From positions 186,001 to 250,000 of the forward strand of contig NZ_SBIV01000006.1 of the NCBI RefSeq assembly GCF_004765795.1: a stretch of DNA of 64,000 bases, read 5' to 3'. The first letter of the stretch is position 1; each line of letters starts with the position of its first letter. This stretch comes from Halorussus marinus (lineage in GTDB: Archaea > Halobacteriota > Halobacteria > Halobacteriales > Haladaptataceae). Both the position numbers and the translations under genes were made by a program. Shown piece by piece: positions 52,989 through 61,331 of the stretch. The notes beneath the pieces were generated by a model. That model had not been told where the DNA came from. It saw nothing but the letters and a program-made list of their open reading frames with translations, and searched no databases.

Positions 52989-53152
52989 AGTACGACACGA
53001 ATTGCAACTCAGACATCGGGAACCGGGTTTTCGAGGCCGACCCCACGGACTGGGCATTCAGAATTCGGAAAGACGTTCCACCCTGGGTAATGAAACTCAT
53101 TTTGATCGTCGCCATCCTGATTGCCGGTCTTCAGTACTTCAACATCCTCTAA
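52958..53152 (+). CDS. Tail-anchored 64-residue membrane protein overlapping the coiled-coil gene
   Basis: A small frame starting 31 bases before the previous stop. Residues 1-42 are soluble (FEADPTDWAFRIRKDVPPWV) and 43-64 form one hydrophobic helix at the extreme C terminus (MKLILIVAILIAGLQYFNIL). The overlap argues for coupling; the clean membrane helix argues against chance. Membrane tethering is an unusual feature in a DNA-processing cluster. Confidence 0.55.
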   Translation: MQSLQFFQRIEYDTNCNSDIGNRVFEADPTDWAFRIRKDVPPWVMKLILIVAILIAGLQYFNIL

Positions 53153-53294
53153 TCACCATTATGCGGCCGTTTTGACGGTGATGAATTCGGTGGCTTCTCA
53201 TCTGTTCCTCCAGGGAAGGTGTCTAACAAAGAGAGTTTCAACAGAGCCCTTGAATCGCAAAAGTTCACAAGTATCAATCTCCAAGAACCAACAG

Positions 53295-55835
53295 ATGAAG
53301 GATCGACCCGGAATTGAAGACACCATCGAATGGTTGCGGGGTCGAGGTTATTACGAGGGACAGATCGCTCATCAGCAGATCGTAAAGGGCCAATCTGCGC
53401 AGACTGACGATCTCGCTGTTTCTGCCCCGCTCTCGTCTGCACTACAACAGGAAGAGATCACAAGCCTGTATTCACATCAGGTGGACGCTATTCAGGCGGT
53501 TCAGTCCGGGTCGAACGTTGTGGTGGCCACACCGACAGCATCTGGCAAAACCCTCACGTACGTCGTACCCGGTATTGAGAGAGCGATCGAAAACGCCGGG
53601 AAAACACTCTATATCGCACCGTATCGTGCGCTCATCAACGATCAGGCAGACACATTTGAGGTGTTTGATGATGAGTTGGGGTTCGATACTTCGATTGATA
53701 TCGGCGTTCAAACAGGGGAAACATCCAAACCAGATCGAAAGGAAATCAGACAGACACAGCCCGATATTCTTCTCACAACGATCGACCAACTCCATCTTAG
53801 TCTCCTCCCGTACGCTCATGGGAAGAATCACTGGCGGTGGTTGTTCCAGCAATTGGATACCGTAGTTATCGATGAGGTCCACATGTACCGTGGAGTCTTT
53901 GGAAGCCATGCATCGCTGATCTTCCGACGGCTCAACCGGTTGTGTGACTACTACGATTCGTCGCCACAGTACATCTGTTGTTCAGCGACGATCGGAAACC
54001 CTGTTGAGCATGCGTCAACCGTTACGGGACAGAAGGAACCTACGTTCGAACTTGTGGATGATGACGGTAGTGCGTCGGGAGATCGACACTGGCTATTCTG
54101 GAACCCGCCACTCAAGCAGGACGCTGACCAGGATCAGTCGATTCCGGATCCAGCTGTCAGCCCGGACGGCACTGTCCGTGCTGGCCATGACGAACATCCG
54201 CCCGAGAAGAATGCAGCGGCTATCGATACCGAATCGAGTTCGACGACTGATACACAATCTGAAACAAGTGAGTCCTCGGATTCCCCTGACGAGGTTGCGC
54301 TCCCCTCTCATCAGGAAGTAGTCGGCGGAGAACGACGCTCACACCACGTTGAATCGGTGCGTTTGTTCTGTGATCTCGTAACCAGAGGATATCAGACGCT
54401 GGTCTTCACTGCTGCCAGACAGGGAACAGAGCAGTATGTGGATTGGGCGGACAGAATGCTGCGTAACCGGGGACAAGATGATCTCGCAGACAGCACCCAC
54501 GCGTATCATGCCGCGCTGAATACCGGTCGTCGCCTCAAACTTGAAGAGGAACTTCGCAGCGGGGATGCTCGTGGTGTCTGGAGTACGAACGCGCTTGAAC
54601 TTGGAATCGATATCGGGACACTCGATGTTGTTTTGCTTGATGGGTATCCCGGAACGTCAATGAGTACGTTCCAACGGGCAGGCCGAGCTGGGCGTGGCGA
54701 AGACACCTGTCTCGTTGTTCTTGTCGGAGCTGATGATCCACTTGACCAGTATACGATCCGGGATCCAGACGAACTGTTTGAGGGAGGTGCTGAACAGGCT
54801 GCCGTCAACCCTTCAAATAACTCAATTCGTCCGGACCACGTCGTCTGTGCAGCAAGTGATCACTTCTTATCGCCTCGTGATGAGGACTATTTCGGTGCCG
54901 ACCTACCGGATATCGTCACAGAAGCAGAAGTGAATGATCGTCTTCGCCGTGTAGAGAGTGGCGACCGGATTCAGTGGCGCGCCACGGACTCTGACGTGCA
55001 ATGGAATACAAATATTCGAGCGATCGATGACCGCGAGATCGATCTTATCGATCGAAACCGGGACGAGAAGCTCGCATCGCTTGAATTCGGTGCTGCAGTA
55101 CGGGATGCACATCCGGATGCAATCTATCGCCACCAGAAACAAACATACCAAGTAGTCGAATTAGACCTCGAATCGGACCGAGCACTGCTGGAATCGACAC
55201 CGACAGCAGCGTACACACGAGCACTCCGAGAAAAGTCCATTACTATCGAAGACACGTATGAGAGTTCGTCCGCTGAAACGCATGAGATGACCGTACAAGC
55301 TACACTAGGAGAATTTACAGTGGAGGATACGGTTACAGGGTACTTGCGGTACAGCGACCCCAGCGATGACACCCCTCAGGAGTGTGAGTTTGAGGAGCCG
55401 CTGGAGTCACAATCGATCAAGACAACAGGCCTGTTCATCACCGTCCCAGATGATGTTGAAGCTATGATTGTTGATCAGGCGGAGTCACAAGAGGAATATC
55501 TGAGTGCTCTCCACGCTATCGAACATGCATTGATATCGCTGTTCCCTATGGAGGTTTTGTGCGACCGAGGCGACATTGGTGGTCTTTCGACGCCAAGCCA
55601 TGGCCAGACGTCTGGCGGGACGGTTTTCATTCACGATGGTCATCCTGGAGGTGCTGGACTTACACGTCAGGCTTTCGAGCAACTCGATGATCTTCTTGTG
55701 AAGACGCTCACGTTGCTTCAGGACTGTGGCTGTCAAGATGGGTGCCCGTCCTGTATTCACTCGCCCCACTGTGGGAATGCGAACCGAAGCCTCAACAAGC
55801 AGTTAGCAATACAGCTATTGGAAGAGCTACAATAG
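53295..55835 (+). CDS. DEAD/DEAH helicase with C-terminal DUF1998 cysteine cluster (MrfA/YprA-like)
   Basis: An 846-residue SF2 helicase. Motif I is VVVATPTASGKTLTYVVPGI (about residue 76), motif II VVIDEVHMYRGVFG (about 195) and motif III CSATIGNP. A Ser/Asp-rich insert (about 280-345) is followed by motifs IV-VI (LVFTAARQGTEQ; WSTNALELGIDIGTLDVVLL; QRAGRAGR). The C-terminal DUF1998 segment is HDGHPGGAGLTRQAFEQ then CGCQDGCPSCIHSPHCGN (four-Cys cluster, near 805-825). MrfA repairs mitomycin lesions in Bacillus, and in DISARM the DrmA/DrmB pair supplies similar parts on two proteins. ATG 53295 is favoured; the upstream extension has no family match. Confidence 0.88.
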   Translation: MKDRPGIEDTIEWLRGRGYYEGQIAHQQIVKGQSAQTDDLAVSAPLSSALQQEEITSLYSHQVDAIQAVQSGSNVVVATPTASGKTLTYVVPGIERAIENAGKTLYIAPYRALINDQADTFEVFDDELGFDTSIDIGVQTGETSKPDRKEIRQTQPDILLTTIDQLHLSLLPYAHGKNHWRWLFQQLDTVVIDEVHMYRGVFGSHASLIFRRLNRLCDYYDSSPQYICCSATIGNPVEHASTVTGQKEPTFELVDDDGSASGDRHWLFWNPPLKQDADQDQSIPDPAVSPDGTVRAGHDEHPPEKNAAAIDTESSSTTDTQSETSESSDSPDEVALPSHQEVVGGERRSHHVESVRLFCDLVTRGYQTLVFTAARQGTEQYVDWADRMLRNRGQDDLADSTHAYHAALNTGRRLKLEEELRSGDARGVWSTNALELGIDIGTLDVVLLDGYPGTSMSTFQRAGRAGRGEDTCLVVLVGADDPLDQYTIRDPDELFEGGAEQAAVNPSNNSIRPDHVVCAASDHFLSPRDEDYFGADLPDIVTEAEVNDRLRRVESGDRIQWRATDSDVQWNTNIRAIDDREIDLIDRNRDEKLASLEFGAAVRDAHPDAIYRHQKQTYQVVELDLESDRALLESTPTAAYTRALREKSITIEDTYESSSAETHEMTVQATLGEFTVEDTVTGYLRYSDPSDDTPQECEFEEPLESQSIKTTGLFITVPDDVEAMIVDQAESQEEYLSALHAIEHALISLFPMEVLCDRGDIGGLSTPSHGQTSGGTVFIHDGHPGGAGLTRQAFEQLDDLLVKTLTLLQDCGCQDGCPSCIHSPHCGNANRSLNKQLAIQLLEELQ

Positions 55836-55982
55836 AAATTCGATTCTGGTCTGCTTGTATCGCAGATCTGTCTGATGATGTCTCTGGTTTTCAGTCAGCT
55901 AGCCATTCGTATTGCCAACAACATTCAAATAGCCAAAATTGGGAATTAAATAGAGATGGATGGCAACTATTGGCTTAGTAAG

Positions 55983-56795
55983 TTAGTTGGTGTTTGGACT
56001 GGATTCGGTGGTTGTATCCGTATTTCTATTCGTCTCCATGCGACTGTCTTCTTTCTCAGCAGCATCTGCGTTTGCTTGAATCACGCCTTGATTCCATAGA
56101 ACAGCTAACGCCCCACCAAGGTACGTCGTGTTGAGAAACACGAGGGATCCAGCAATCACAGCTAATTCCGATCCCAGCAACTCTGGAAGGGGCAAGACAA
56201 TGTTCAGAGAGACATTGAAGGCACTGGTGATGAGACCAGCTGACATCGGTGAAAGAAGTGCGATGACATAGAATGGACCACGTGGCGAATGTAGTAATAA
56301 CTTGAAACTTCGATATGGGAAGTGAAACAGTTCATAGGCACCGTACAGCAACAGAAGTGCTACAACTAGCCCAATTACCATCTCGATCAGACCATTCGGT
56401 TCTGGGAAGGCATCATAAGCACCAGTTAGGAACATGATATTAACTGAAGACACAGCCCAGAACGCGTATGGGCCAAATGAGAGGTTGTCTTCAGTTCCGT
56501 TAAGGAAGGCGTCTGTCTTCTCAGTAGAATATGGGCTGAGCCAGGTAAACGGCCATCCTAAAAGTGCAACTGCCAGTGGGATGGTAACTGGGGGAAACAC
56601 CATCAGGATCGGTCGAACGATACCGTAGATAAGGTTCCACACAAAGGAGAAGACTGAGAAAATAGCCCAGATAACACCGATAATTCCGACTATAACAGCG
56701 AATATAAGTACGAAGCCAGAGCCGCCACTACCTCCGCCACCACCGCGACCACCGGTCACCCATCGAAACGCTGCGTATTTGCCAAGAAATCCCAT
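55983..56795 (-). CDS. Polytopic membrane protein, partner of the exported hydrolase
   Basis: A 270-residue protein with six or so helices: a Gly-rich N-terminal stretch (GGRGGGGGSGGSG at 15-27), helices near 30-60, 68-85, 110-130, 138-158, 175-200 and 205-225, then a Thr/Asn-rich soluble tail. It lies 48 bases downstream of the exported hydrolase gene on the same strand. I do not recognise the family. Composition and lower G+C match the element. Confidence 0.72.
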   Translation of the reverse strand: MGFLGKYAAFRWVTGGRGGGGGSGGSGFVLIFAVIVGIIGVIWAIFSVFSFVWNLIYGIVRPILMVFPPVTIPLAVALLGWPFTWLSPYSTEKTDAFLNGTEDNLSFGPYAFWAVSSVNIMFLTGAYDAFPEPNGLIEMVIGLVVALLLLYGAYELFHFPYRSFKLLLHSPRGPFYVIALLSPMSAGLITSAFNVSLNIVLPLPELLGSELAVIAGSLVFLNTTYLGGALAVLWNQGVIQANADAAEKEDSRMETNRNTDTTTESSPNTN

Positions 56796-56843
56796 GTGTC
56801 TATTGTGTTTTTAAATTAGTTTGAAAACACTACGTGAGCTGGA

Positions 56844-58535
56844 TTAGTCTTGTAACCGGTTTTTGAGTGAGTAGAGGCCTCCAGCAGCACTTGTCACAGC
56901 CACACCGACTCCAACGCCGGGTAACGTAATTCGTAGATCAGTGATGGTTTGTTGGTCAGCTTGTTTTCCCACAGTAAGTGTTGTCTCTGTTGTAGCTGTC
57001 CGTCCGTTATTATCGACTACACTGAGATTGACGCTGTGTTGACCTGGTTCTTCAAACCGGTGTGTTACCGTTTTACCCGCCGAAGTTTCGCCATTTGGGA
57101 ACTCCCACGTGTACGCGAGGATTTGTCCACGACTGACTTCTGTAGAACTCGCATCAAACTCAATTGGCTCTCCAACCTCAGGTTGCTCAGTCGTATATCC
57201 AATTGTTGGTTCAATGCCAAGATCTTGGTTGAAGCTACTCACGTCCTCTCCATTGAGACTCCGCTGATGAAACTCCACGATATCCTCTACTGCTGGGCGA
57301 GGACTATGGGCAACCCCTTCGTATATTTTGAACTGTGCGTCAACACCGGCTTGCTCGTATGCAGACTGACAGTATGGGAATCGCTCCGCAACCATCTTTT
57401 CTCCATAGACCTCAAGAGCGATTTCCCGCATCTCTTCACTCCATGCATCATCGTACGGGATCGTATCGTTTGAATCCTCACCGCCCATAAAGAGGAACTG
57501 ATTGACTTCACTGAGCGCATCTAAGTCAACCGGCTCTCCAGTAAGTTCCTCAACGTCTGCGATTCCGATATGGAAATTCAGCGTATGGCCCTTTGCTTCC
57601 TCAAGCGGAAGCATCGCCATCCCGTTCAATCCGCCAGCAGTGACAGATCGAACACGATCTGGATGAAGAACAGCAAAGCGATCAACAAAGTTTCCTGCAG
57701 CAGAAAATCCGTTCAGTAGAATCTGATCGTCAACGGTGTAGGACTGATCGGATAGCATCTCCTGTGCGTGATCCACCATCCGTAAGAGTTGAAGATCAAC
57801 TCGTTCGAGAGGGCCATCCGAAATTTGCATCGTCTGGCGATCTAACGCATGGACGTAGTGTCGCCAGTCCACCGGATCTGTTTGCGGTCGGGGGAACACA
57901 GGAATAAGTAACGGCACAGATAGCCGTTCACTGACCGTTCGTGAGATTCCGTTTTCAATCCGGTTTCGTGCAGACTGCTTATGGGTATCGAAGTTGTCAG
58001 TTGTTTGACCGCTGTTATTGGGTTGAACGAGGATTGAACCGGGACTGCTATCGGTTGGTCGTGATGGTGCGTAGAGGAAGTATGGATAATTGAAACCCGC
58101 AGCAGGGTCTGCTTCAACAAGCGTGGGGCCGATCCCAGAAGCGAACTCTCCCGGATCTCCAACAGTGATTCTCGCGGTATCACGCGCAATATTTGAGCCG
58201 CTTGAGTCATAGAGATTCGCCGAAAGCGTTTCTGCTTCTGTGAGTTCCGTTGAGAGGTCTACTTCATATTCTTCAACGGCAGTTCCTGCGTCAAATGTAA
58301 CCTGGCCGCCAATTCCATTCGAGTCTTGATCACGGATTATAAAACGTGCCTCGACCTCGGTTTCGATTTTCCCGACTGTGACTGAACTACCGTCTGATAT
58401 CTGGTCATTGAATGTTATGGAAGCCTCCGGGTCCTCTTGCCCAGCAGATGTGCCAGCGGTACCGAGCATTGCCATCCCTACGATTCCTGTGCCAGTACGA
58501 CGTAGTAGTCCACGTCGGCTCCAAAACGTGTTCAT
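56844..58535 (-). CDS. Tat-exported alpha/beta hydrolase with PKD-like domain and C-terminal anchor
   Basis: A 563-residue protein. The Tat signal reads NTFWSRRGLLRRTGTGIVGM. A beta domain (about 35-125) is followed by a hydrolase domain with the nucleophile elbow LNGFSAAGNFVDRFAVL (Ser near residue 283), a candidate acid in HIGIADVEELTG and the catalytic His in YEGVAHSPRPAVED (near 400). A PKD-like domain (YTWEFPNGETSAGKTVTHRF, near 460-530) and a terminal helix with basic ending (GVGVAVTSAAGGLYSLKNRL) complete it. It probably hydrolyses an ester or polymer outside the cell. The start is set by the Tat motif; an upstream ATG (58625) would displace it. Confidence 0.8.
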   Translation of the reverse strand: MNTFWSRRGLLRRTGTGIVGMAMLGTAGTSAGQEDPEASITFNDQISDGSSVTVGKIETEVEARFIIRDQDSNGIGGQVTFDAGTAVEEYEVDLSTELTEAETLSANLYDSSGSNIARDTARITVGDPGEFASGIGPTLVEADPAAGFNYPYFLYAPSRPTDSSPGSILVQPNNSGQTTDNFDTHKQSARNRIENGISRTVSERLSVPLLIPVFPRPQTDPVDWRHYVHALDRQTMQISDGPLERVDLQLLRMVDHAQEMLSDQSYTVDDQILLNGFSAAGNFVDRFAVLHPDRVRSVTAGGLNGMAMLPLEEAKGHTLNFHIGIADVEELTGEPVDLDALSEVNQFLFMGGEDSNDTIPYDDAWSEEMREIALEVYGEKMVAERFPYCQSAYEQAGVDAQFKIYEGVAHSPRPAVEDIVEFHQRSLNGEDVSSFNQDLGIEPTIGYTTEQPEVGEPIEFDASSTEVSRGQILAYTWEFPNGETSAGKTVTHRFEEPGQHSVNLSVVDNNGRTATTETTLTVGKQADQQTITDLRITLPGVGVGVAVTSAAGGLYSLKNRLQD

Positions 58536-58715
58536 CTTAGCACTCACTCCCCTTCGAGCAGTAACGTAGGGTCCAAACTTCGTCCATTTCGTATGGCGAT
58601 TGTGATATCTACAGTGTAAATGCATTCACTGGGAAAGTGACCATGTTCTGGATGTTCTCTCAGGTACTGGAAGAGAATAATCAGCCCTAAAAAGGCCAAT
58701 TTGGTTTAGTACGGT

Positions 58716-59489
58716 ATGACAGGTACGGAGGGAGAACAGTTGCGTGATGTATTTTCGAAGAGATACTGGCTCGTTGAAGCACTTTCTGGGGAGCCCAAAA
58801 CGAAACCCGAGCTAGTGGAGGAACTGGAGTATTCCAGATCAACGATCAACCGGGCAATGGATGAGCTTCTCGATGTCAGGTGTGTCGAACCAACTCAACC
58901 AGCAGGACAGCAGTTCCAATTAACAGTGGCAGGACAGGCAGCTCTTCAATTTCACCGAGATTACCGGACGGACACTAAGCAGGTTCAAAGCAATACTGCA
59001 TTGTTAAACACCCTGCCCTTAGATTCGCTCGATAAAGCGTTCCTCGCTGATGCAGACGTCTATTCATCAGTCCGTACGCCAGATATAGCTCATCAGCCTG
59101 GCACAGAATTACTGGAAGAGGCAAGCAGCATGATTGGAACTGCACCCGTTGTCCAACGCGAATATTTCGACTACCTTCTGGAACGTCTACGAGATGATGA
59201 CTTCGAATTGGAGCTAATTCTCGAAAGTGACCTTCTGGAAGCGATAGAGCAGAATTATGAAAACGAATTCGAATCCCTCATAGAATCAGACACAATCCAG
59301 ATATATGTTATAGATGAGCCGTTTCCCTATGCGCTCTGGCTGATTGAACACGGGACATGTGAATACGCAGGGATCACACTGTACGAAAATGGGGGAGTGA
59401 ACGGTACAATTGTCAACGACACGGCTTCTGCGATTACGTGGGCGAAGGCCCAGTACTCTGAGTACCGCGAATCAGCCTCGGAACTATAA
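58716..59489 (+). CDS. HTH transcriptional regulator, DUF1724/FilR1-type
   Basis: A 257-residue protein. The winged helix (about 10-85) contains SGEPKTKPELVEELEYSRST then INRAMDELLD (recognition helix), with a wing ending QFQLTVAGQAAL. The C-terminal domain (about 110-250), with DAFLE-type helices and strands such as IQIYVIDEPFPYALWLIEHG then CEYAGITLYENGGVNG, matches the haloarchaeal DUF1724 ligand-binding domain. It is divergent from the exported hydrolase with 180 bases between them, so it is likely the regulator of that gene pair. A CTAAAAAG TATA-like element lies about 25-30 bases before its ATG. Confidence 0.82.
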   Translation: MTGTEGEQLRDVFSKRYWLVEALSGEPKTKPELVEELEYSRSTINRAMDELLDVRCVEPTQPAGQQFQLTVAGQAALQFHRDYRTDTKQVQSNTALLNTLPLDSLDKAFLADADVYSSVRTPDIAHQPGTELLEEASSMIGTAPVVQREYFDYLLERLRDDDFELELILESDLLEAIEQNYENEFESLIESDTIQIYVIDEPFPYALWLIEHGTCEYAGITLYENGGVNGTIVNDTASAITWAKAQYSEYRESASEL

Positions 59490-59898
59490 CGGTCTATCTG
59501 ACGGCAGCGGTACTCATTCTCAAATTCCCCGGAATCTTTCTATGACACCTTCTTCCTGCTTACCCTTCCAATCATGAAGGATATATTATACTCGGGGCTC
59601 GCGCGCTGAAACGCTGTTTTATGTTGGGTTATCGTCTGGGAAACGCGCACTGTAACGGGGGGTGTCCGGAACTTTTTCGCGGGCATGAGGGTGAGCCTGG
59701 TACTCTATCCTTGAGGTATCCATTGGGTGTCCCGTTTTTCTGATGTCGCGCCAGATGTCCAGACCGTGAATCGCGGGCACGCGCCGGCAACCCCAGCGAG
59801 GTGAAGCTCCCGGTACAGACTGTTAGCGACACGAGAAGCCGAGTGGTTGAATACTGACGACGCACGCTTTCTTGTCACCGAGAGACGTACGGTTCTAC
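59490..59898. other. Intergenic region with a probable transposase 3' remnant
   Basis: About 400 bases. A 37-codon stretch in the plus frame (59744-59857) ends ARAGNPSEVKLPVQTVSDTR then SRVVEY, resembling the extreme C terminus of haloarchaeal TnpB/OrfB proteins of IS200/IS605 elements. No start codon or further transposase sequence is present. The rest is without recognisable features. Confidence 0.5.
59744..59857 (+). pseudogene. Possible IS200/IS605 TnpB C-terminal fragment
   Basis: The frame lies between a stop at 59741-59743 and TGA at 59855-59857. The NPSEVKLPVQT...SRVVEY pattern recalls the tails of haloarchaeal TnpB-type proteins. From memory only; confidence is low. Confidence 0.35.
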
Positions 59899-60087
59899 AT
59901 GGACGACGACAGGCGCGAACCGACCGACGAGGACCTCCGACGACGACACGCCGCCAGTCTCGCCCAGCTCAAACGGATGTTAGACCACGCAGAGGGTGAG
60001 TGTCACGCGGAGGGCGAGTGTCACGCTGACCCGATAGATGAGGAAGCCCTTGACGCCGAACTCGATGAACTGGAAGAGGAGCAGTAA
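59899..60087 (+). CDS. Small acidic protein with duplicated AEGECH motif
   Basis: A 62-residue hydrophilic protein starting MDDDRREPTDEDLRRRHAAS. A helix is followed by two copies of AEGECH in a row (an 18-bp tandem duplication at about 59990-60028) and an acidic helix. The His/Cys pairs could bind metal if the repeat is functional. The ATG at 59899 is chosen over a reading from 59872. Last gene before the right end of the element. Confidence 0.55.
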   Translation: MDDDRREPTDEDLRRRHAASLAQLKRMLDHAEGECHAEGECHADPIDEEALDAELDELEEEQ

Positions 60088-60757
60088 CACCCAGTAACGA
60101 TACTATCGATCCTGTCAACGCCAGCGGACAGGAACAGTGTCACCCCAGTAACCTTGATCACCCACTGTTGCCTCTCACAGCGGTCAAGAAGTGTGATTGC
60201 TCACAGTGGCCGCGCAGTGTTACCGTACGGTGTTATCGCCCAGAGCCAACACGATAAGTGACCACGAACACAGGGAACCACTGTCCACACGACCATACTA
60301 CCCGGTAACGCAAAGCAGCAACCCTGTACCCCCAACCACTGCGGTCAGGATCTGTGTTCTCCCCAGCCACCCACGGTGAGCAACCACGGTGACCGGAAAG
60401 TGTTATTGCCCACAGTGGCCGCGCAGTGTTACCGCGCAATGTTATCGCCCCGAGTTAACACGATGAATGAGCGCGAACACAGGACACTAACAGAACGAAT
60501 CACGGACTGCCAGCACGACCATACCGCCATTAACGCAGAGTAGCAGCCCTGCACCCCATGCCCGCGGTCAGGTTCAGTGTTACCCACTTCTCAACAACCA
60601 CCGAACCCCCACTTTCACTACGCCGACTCTCTGAAAACCGCCAGCAAGCGCCACCCGCAACATGAGTCATGTTCGACTCTCCCAGCCCAAACCGGTGATC
60701 GAACACCTGAACCCCAAGCTATACGGGGATTATCCTCGACTCTCAGAAAACACGGGC
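60088..60757. other. 670-base non-coding right end with a ~209-bp tandem repeat
   Basis: No gene is visible. Two long similar copies (60190-60358 and 60389-60580) dominate; each has GTGTTAC/TAACAC words and ends in GCGGTCAGG. A partial third copy may precede them (GCGGTCAAGAAGTGTG near 60180). Structure rather than coding seems to be the content. Confidence 0.65.
60190..60580. repeat. Two ~170-190-base direct repeats, period about 209 bp
   Basis: The copies start AGTGTGATTGCTCACAGTGG (60190) and AGTGTTATTGCCCACAGTGG (60389); both continue CCGCGCAGTGTTACCG, then TGTTATCGCCC, AACACGAT, CGAACACAGG, CACGACCATAC, TAACGCA, AGCAGC, CCCTG and GCGGTCAGG in the same order. Multiple TGTTA/TAACA dyads per copy resemble protein-binding arrays such as partition or replication sites. 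Confidence 0.8.
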
Positions 60758-60785
60758 AGAAGTGGGCCGGCGCGAATTCGAATCG
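60758..60785. repeat. attR: element-donated 3' end of tRNA-Pro
   Basis: Identical to 23300-23327. It covers the last 23 bases of the tRNA (T-loop to discriminator) and 5 bases beyond, so the tRNA remains functional. Confidence 0.92.
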
Positions 60786-60835
60786 CGGTTACGGCCACCC
60801 GAAGGCCGAAGGATACCAAGCTACCCCACCGGCCC
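60763..60835 (-). tRNA. tRNA-Pro (anticodon CGG)
   Basis: On the minus strand the molecule folds as a full cloverleaf. The acceptor stem is GGGCCGG/CCGGCCC (60829-60835 with 60764-60770). A D-arm contains AGCTTGGTA. The anticodon stem CGGCC/GGCCG has loop TTCGGGT, placing CGG at 60799-60801. The T-arm is CGCGA-TTCGAAT-TCGCG, and the discriminator is A at 60763. No CCA is encoded and no intron is present. It reads CCG proline codons, abundant in this genome. Its 3' end is the integration site of the element. Confidence 0.95.
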
Positions 60836-60882
60836 GCAGGTGAATCGTGGGGCGCGCCGCGTTTAATAGTTCCGAAATAGGG

Positions 60883-61329
60883 TCACTTCTCGGTCGCGGA
60901 TTCGACGTACTCCACGGCGTCGCGCGGGGTCTCGACCGGCTCGACGCCCGGGGCGTCGTGGGTGCCCAGCCCCGCGATCGGGCGGTCGAAGACGCCCGCG
61001 AACCCCAGTTCCGAGAGCGTGCCCGAGCCGCCGTCGATCGCGACGACCGCGTCGCCGTTCAACACGACCAGCCCGTTGCGTGCGTGGCCCAGTCCGGTGG
61101 CGACGGCCACGTCGACGTCGGGGTTCGCGCTCGCGCGGTCTTCGCCCGGGAGGATGCCGATCGTCGTGGCGCCGGCCTCGCTGGCGCCCCGGCAGGCGGC
61201 CGCCATCACGCCGCCAAGCCCGCCACAGACCAGCGTGTGCCCGCGCTCGCCCAGCAGTCGGCCGACGCGCTCGGCCCGCTCGGCGGTCGCGTCGGGGACC
61301 GCGCTCCCGCCGATGACGCTGACCCGCAC
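60883..61329 (-). CDS. TIGR00725-family Rossmann protein (LOG/DprA-like fold)
   Basis: A 148-residue protein with a GTG start at 61329, two bases after the trmY stop. VSVIGGSAVPDATAERAERV opens a nucleotide-binding fold; LVCGGLGGVMAAACRGASEA near 35-55 is the PGGxGT-like glycine-rich loop region, and VVAIDGGSGTLSELGFAGVF near 100-120 is the second conserved loop. The TIGR00725 family resembles LOG phosphoribohydrolases and molybdenum-cofactor carrier proteins, but its own function is unsettled. The longer reading into trmY is a shadow. Operon with trmY. Confidence 0.83.
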   Translation of the reverse strand: MRVSVIGGSAVPDATAERAERVGRLLGERGHTLVCGGLGGVMAAACRGASEAGATTIGILPGEDRASANPDVDVAVATGLGHARNGLVVLNGDAVVAIDGGSGTLSELGFAGVFDRPIAGLGTHDAPGVEPVETPRDAVEYVESATEK

Positions 61330-61331
61330 CG

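Noticed and set aside
42923-55835. Calling the cluster BREX or DISARM outright
   Set aside because: PglZ and the other BREX core genes are absent, and DrmB/DrmC of DISARM are absent; only partial overlap of domains exists.
60190-60580. A CRISPR array as explanation for the right-end repeats
   Set aside because: The units are about 200 bases long and similar throughout, without short identical repeats separated by unique spacers; no cas gene is present.
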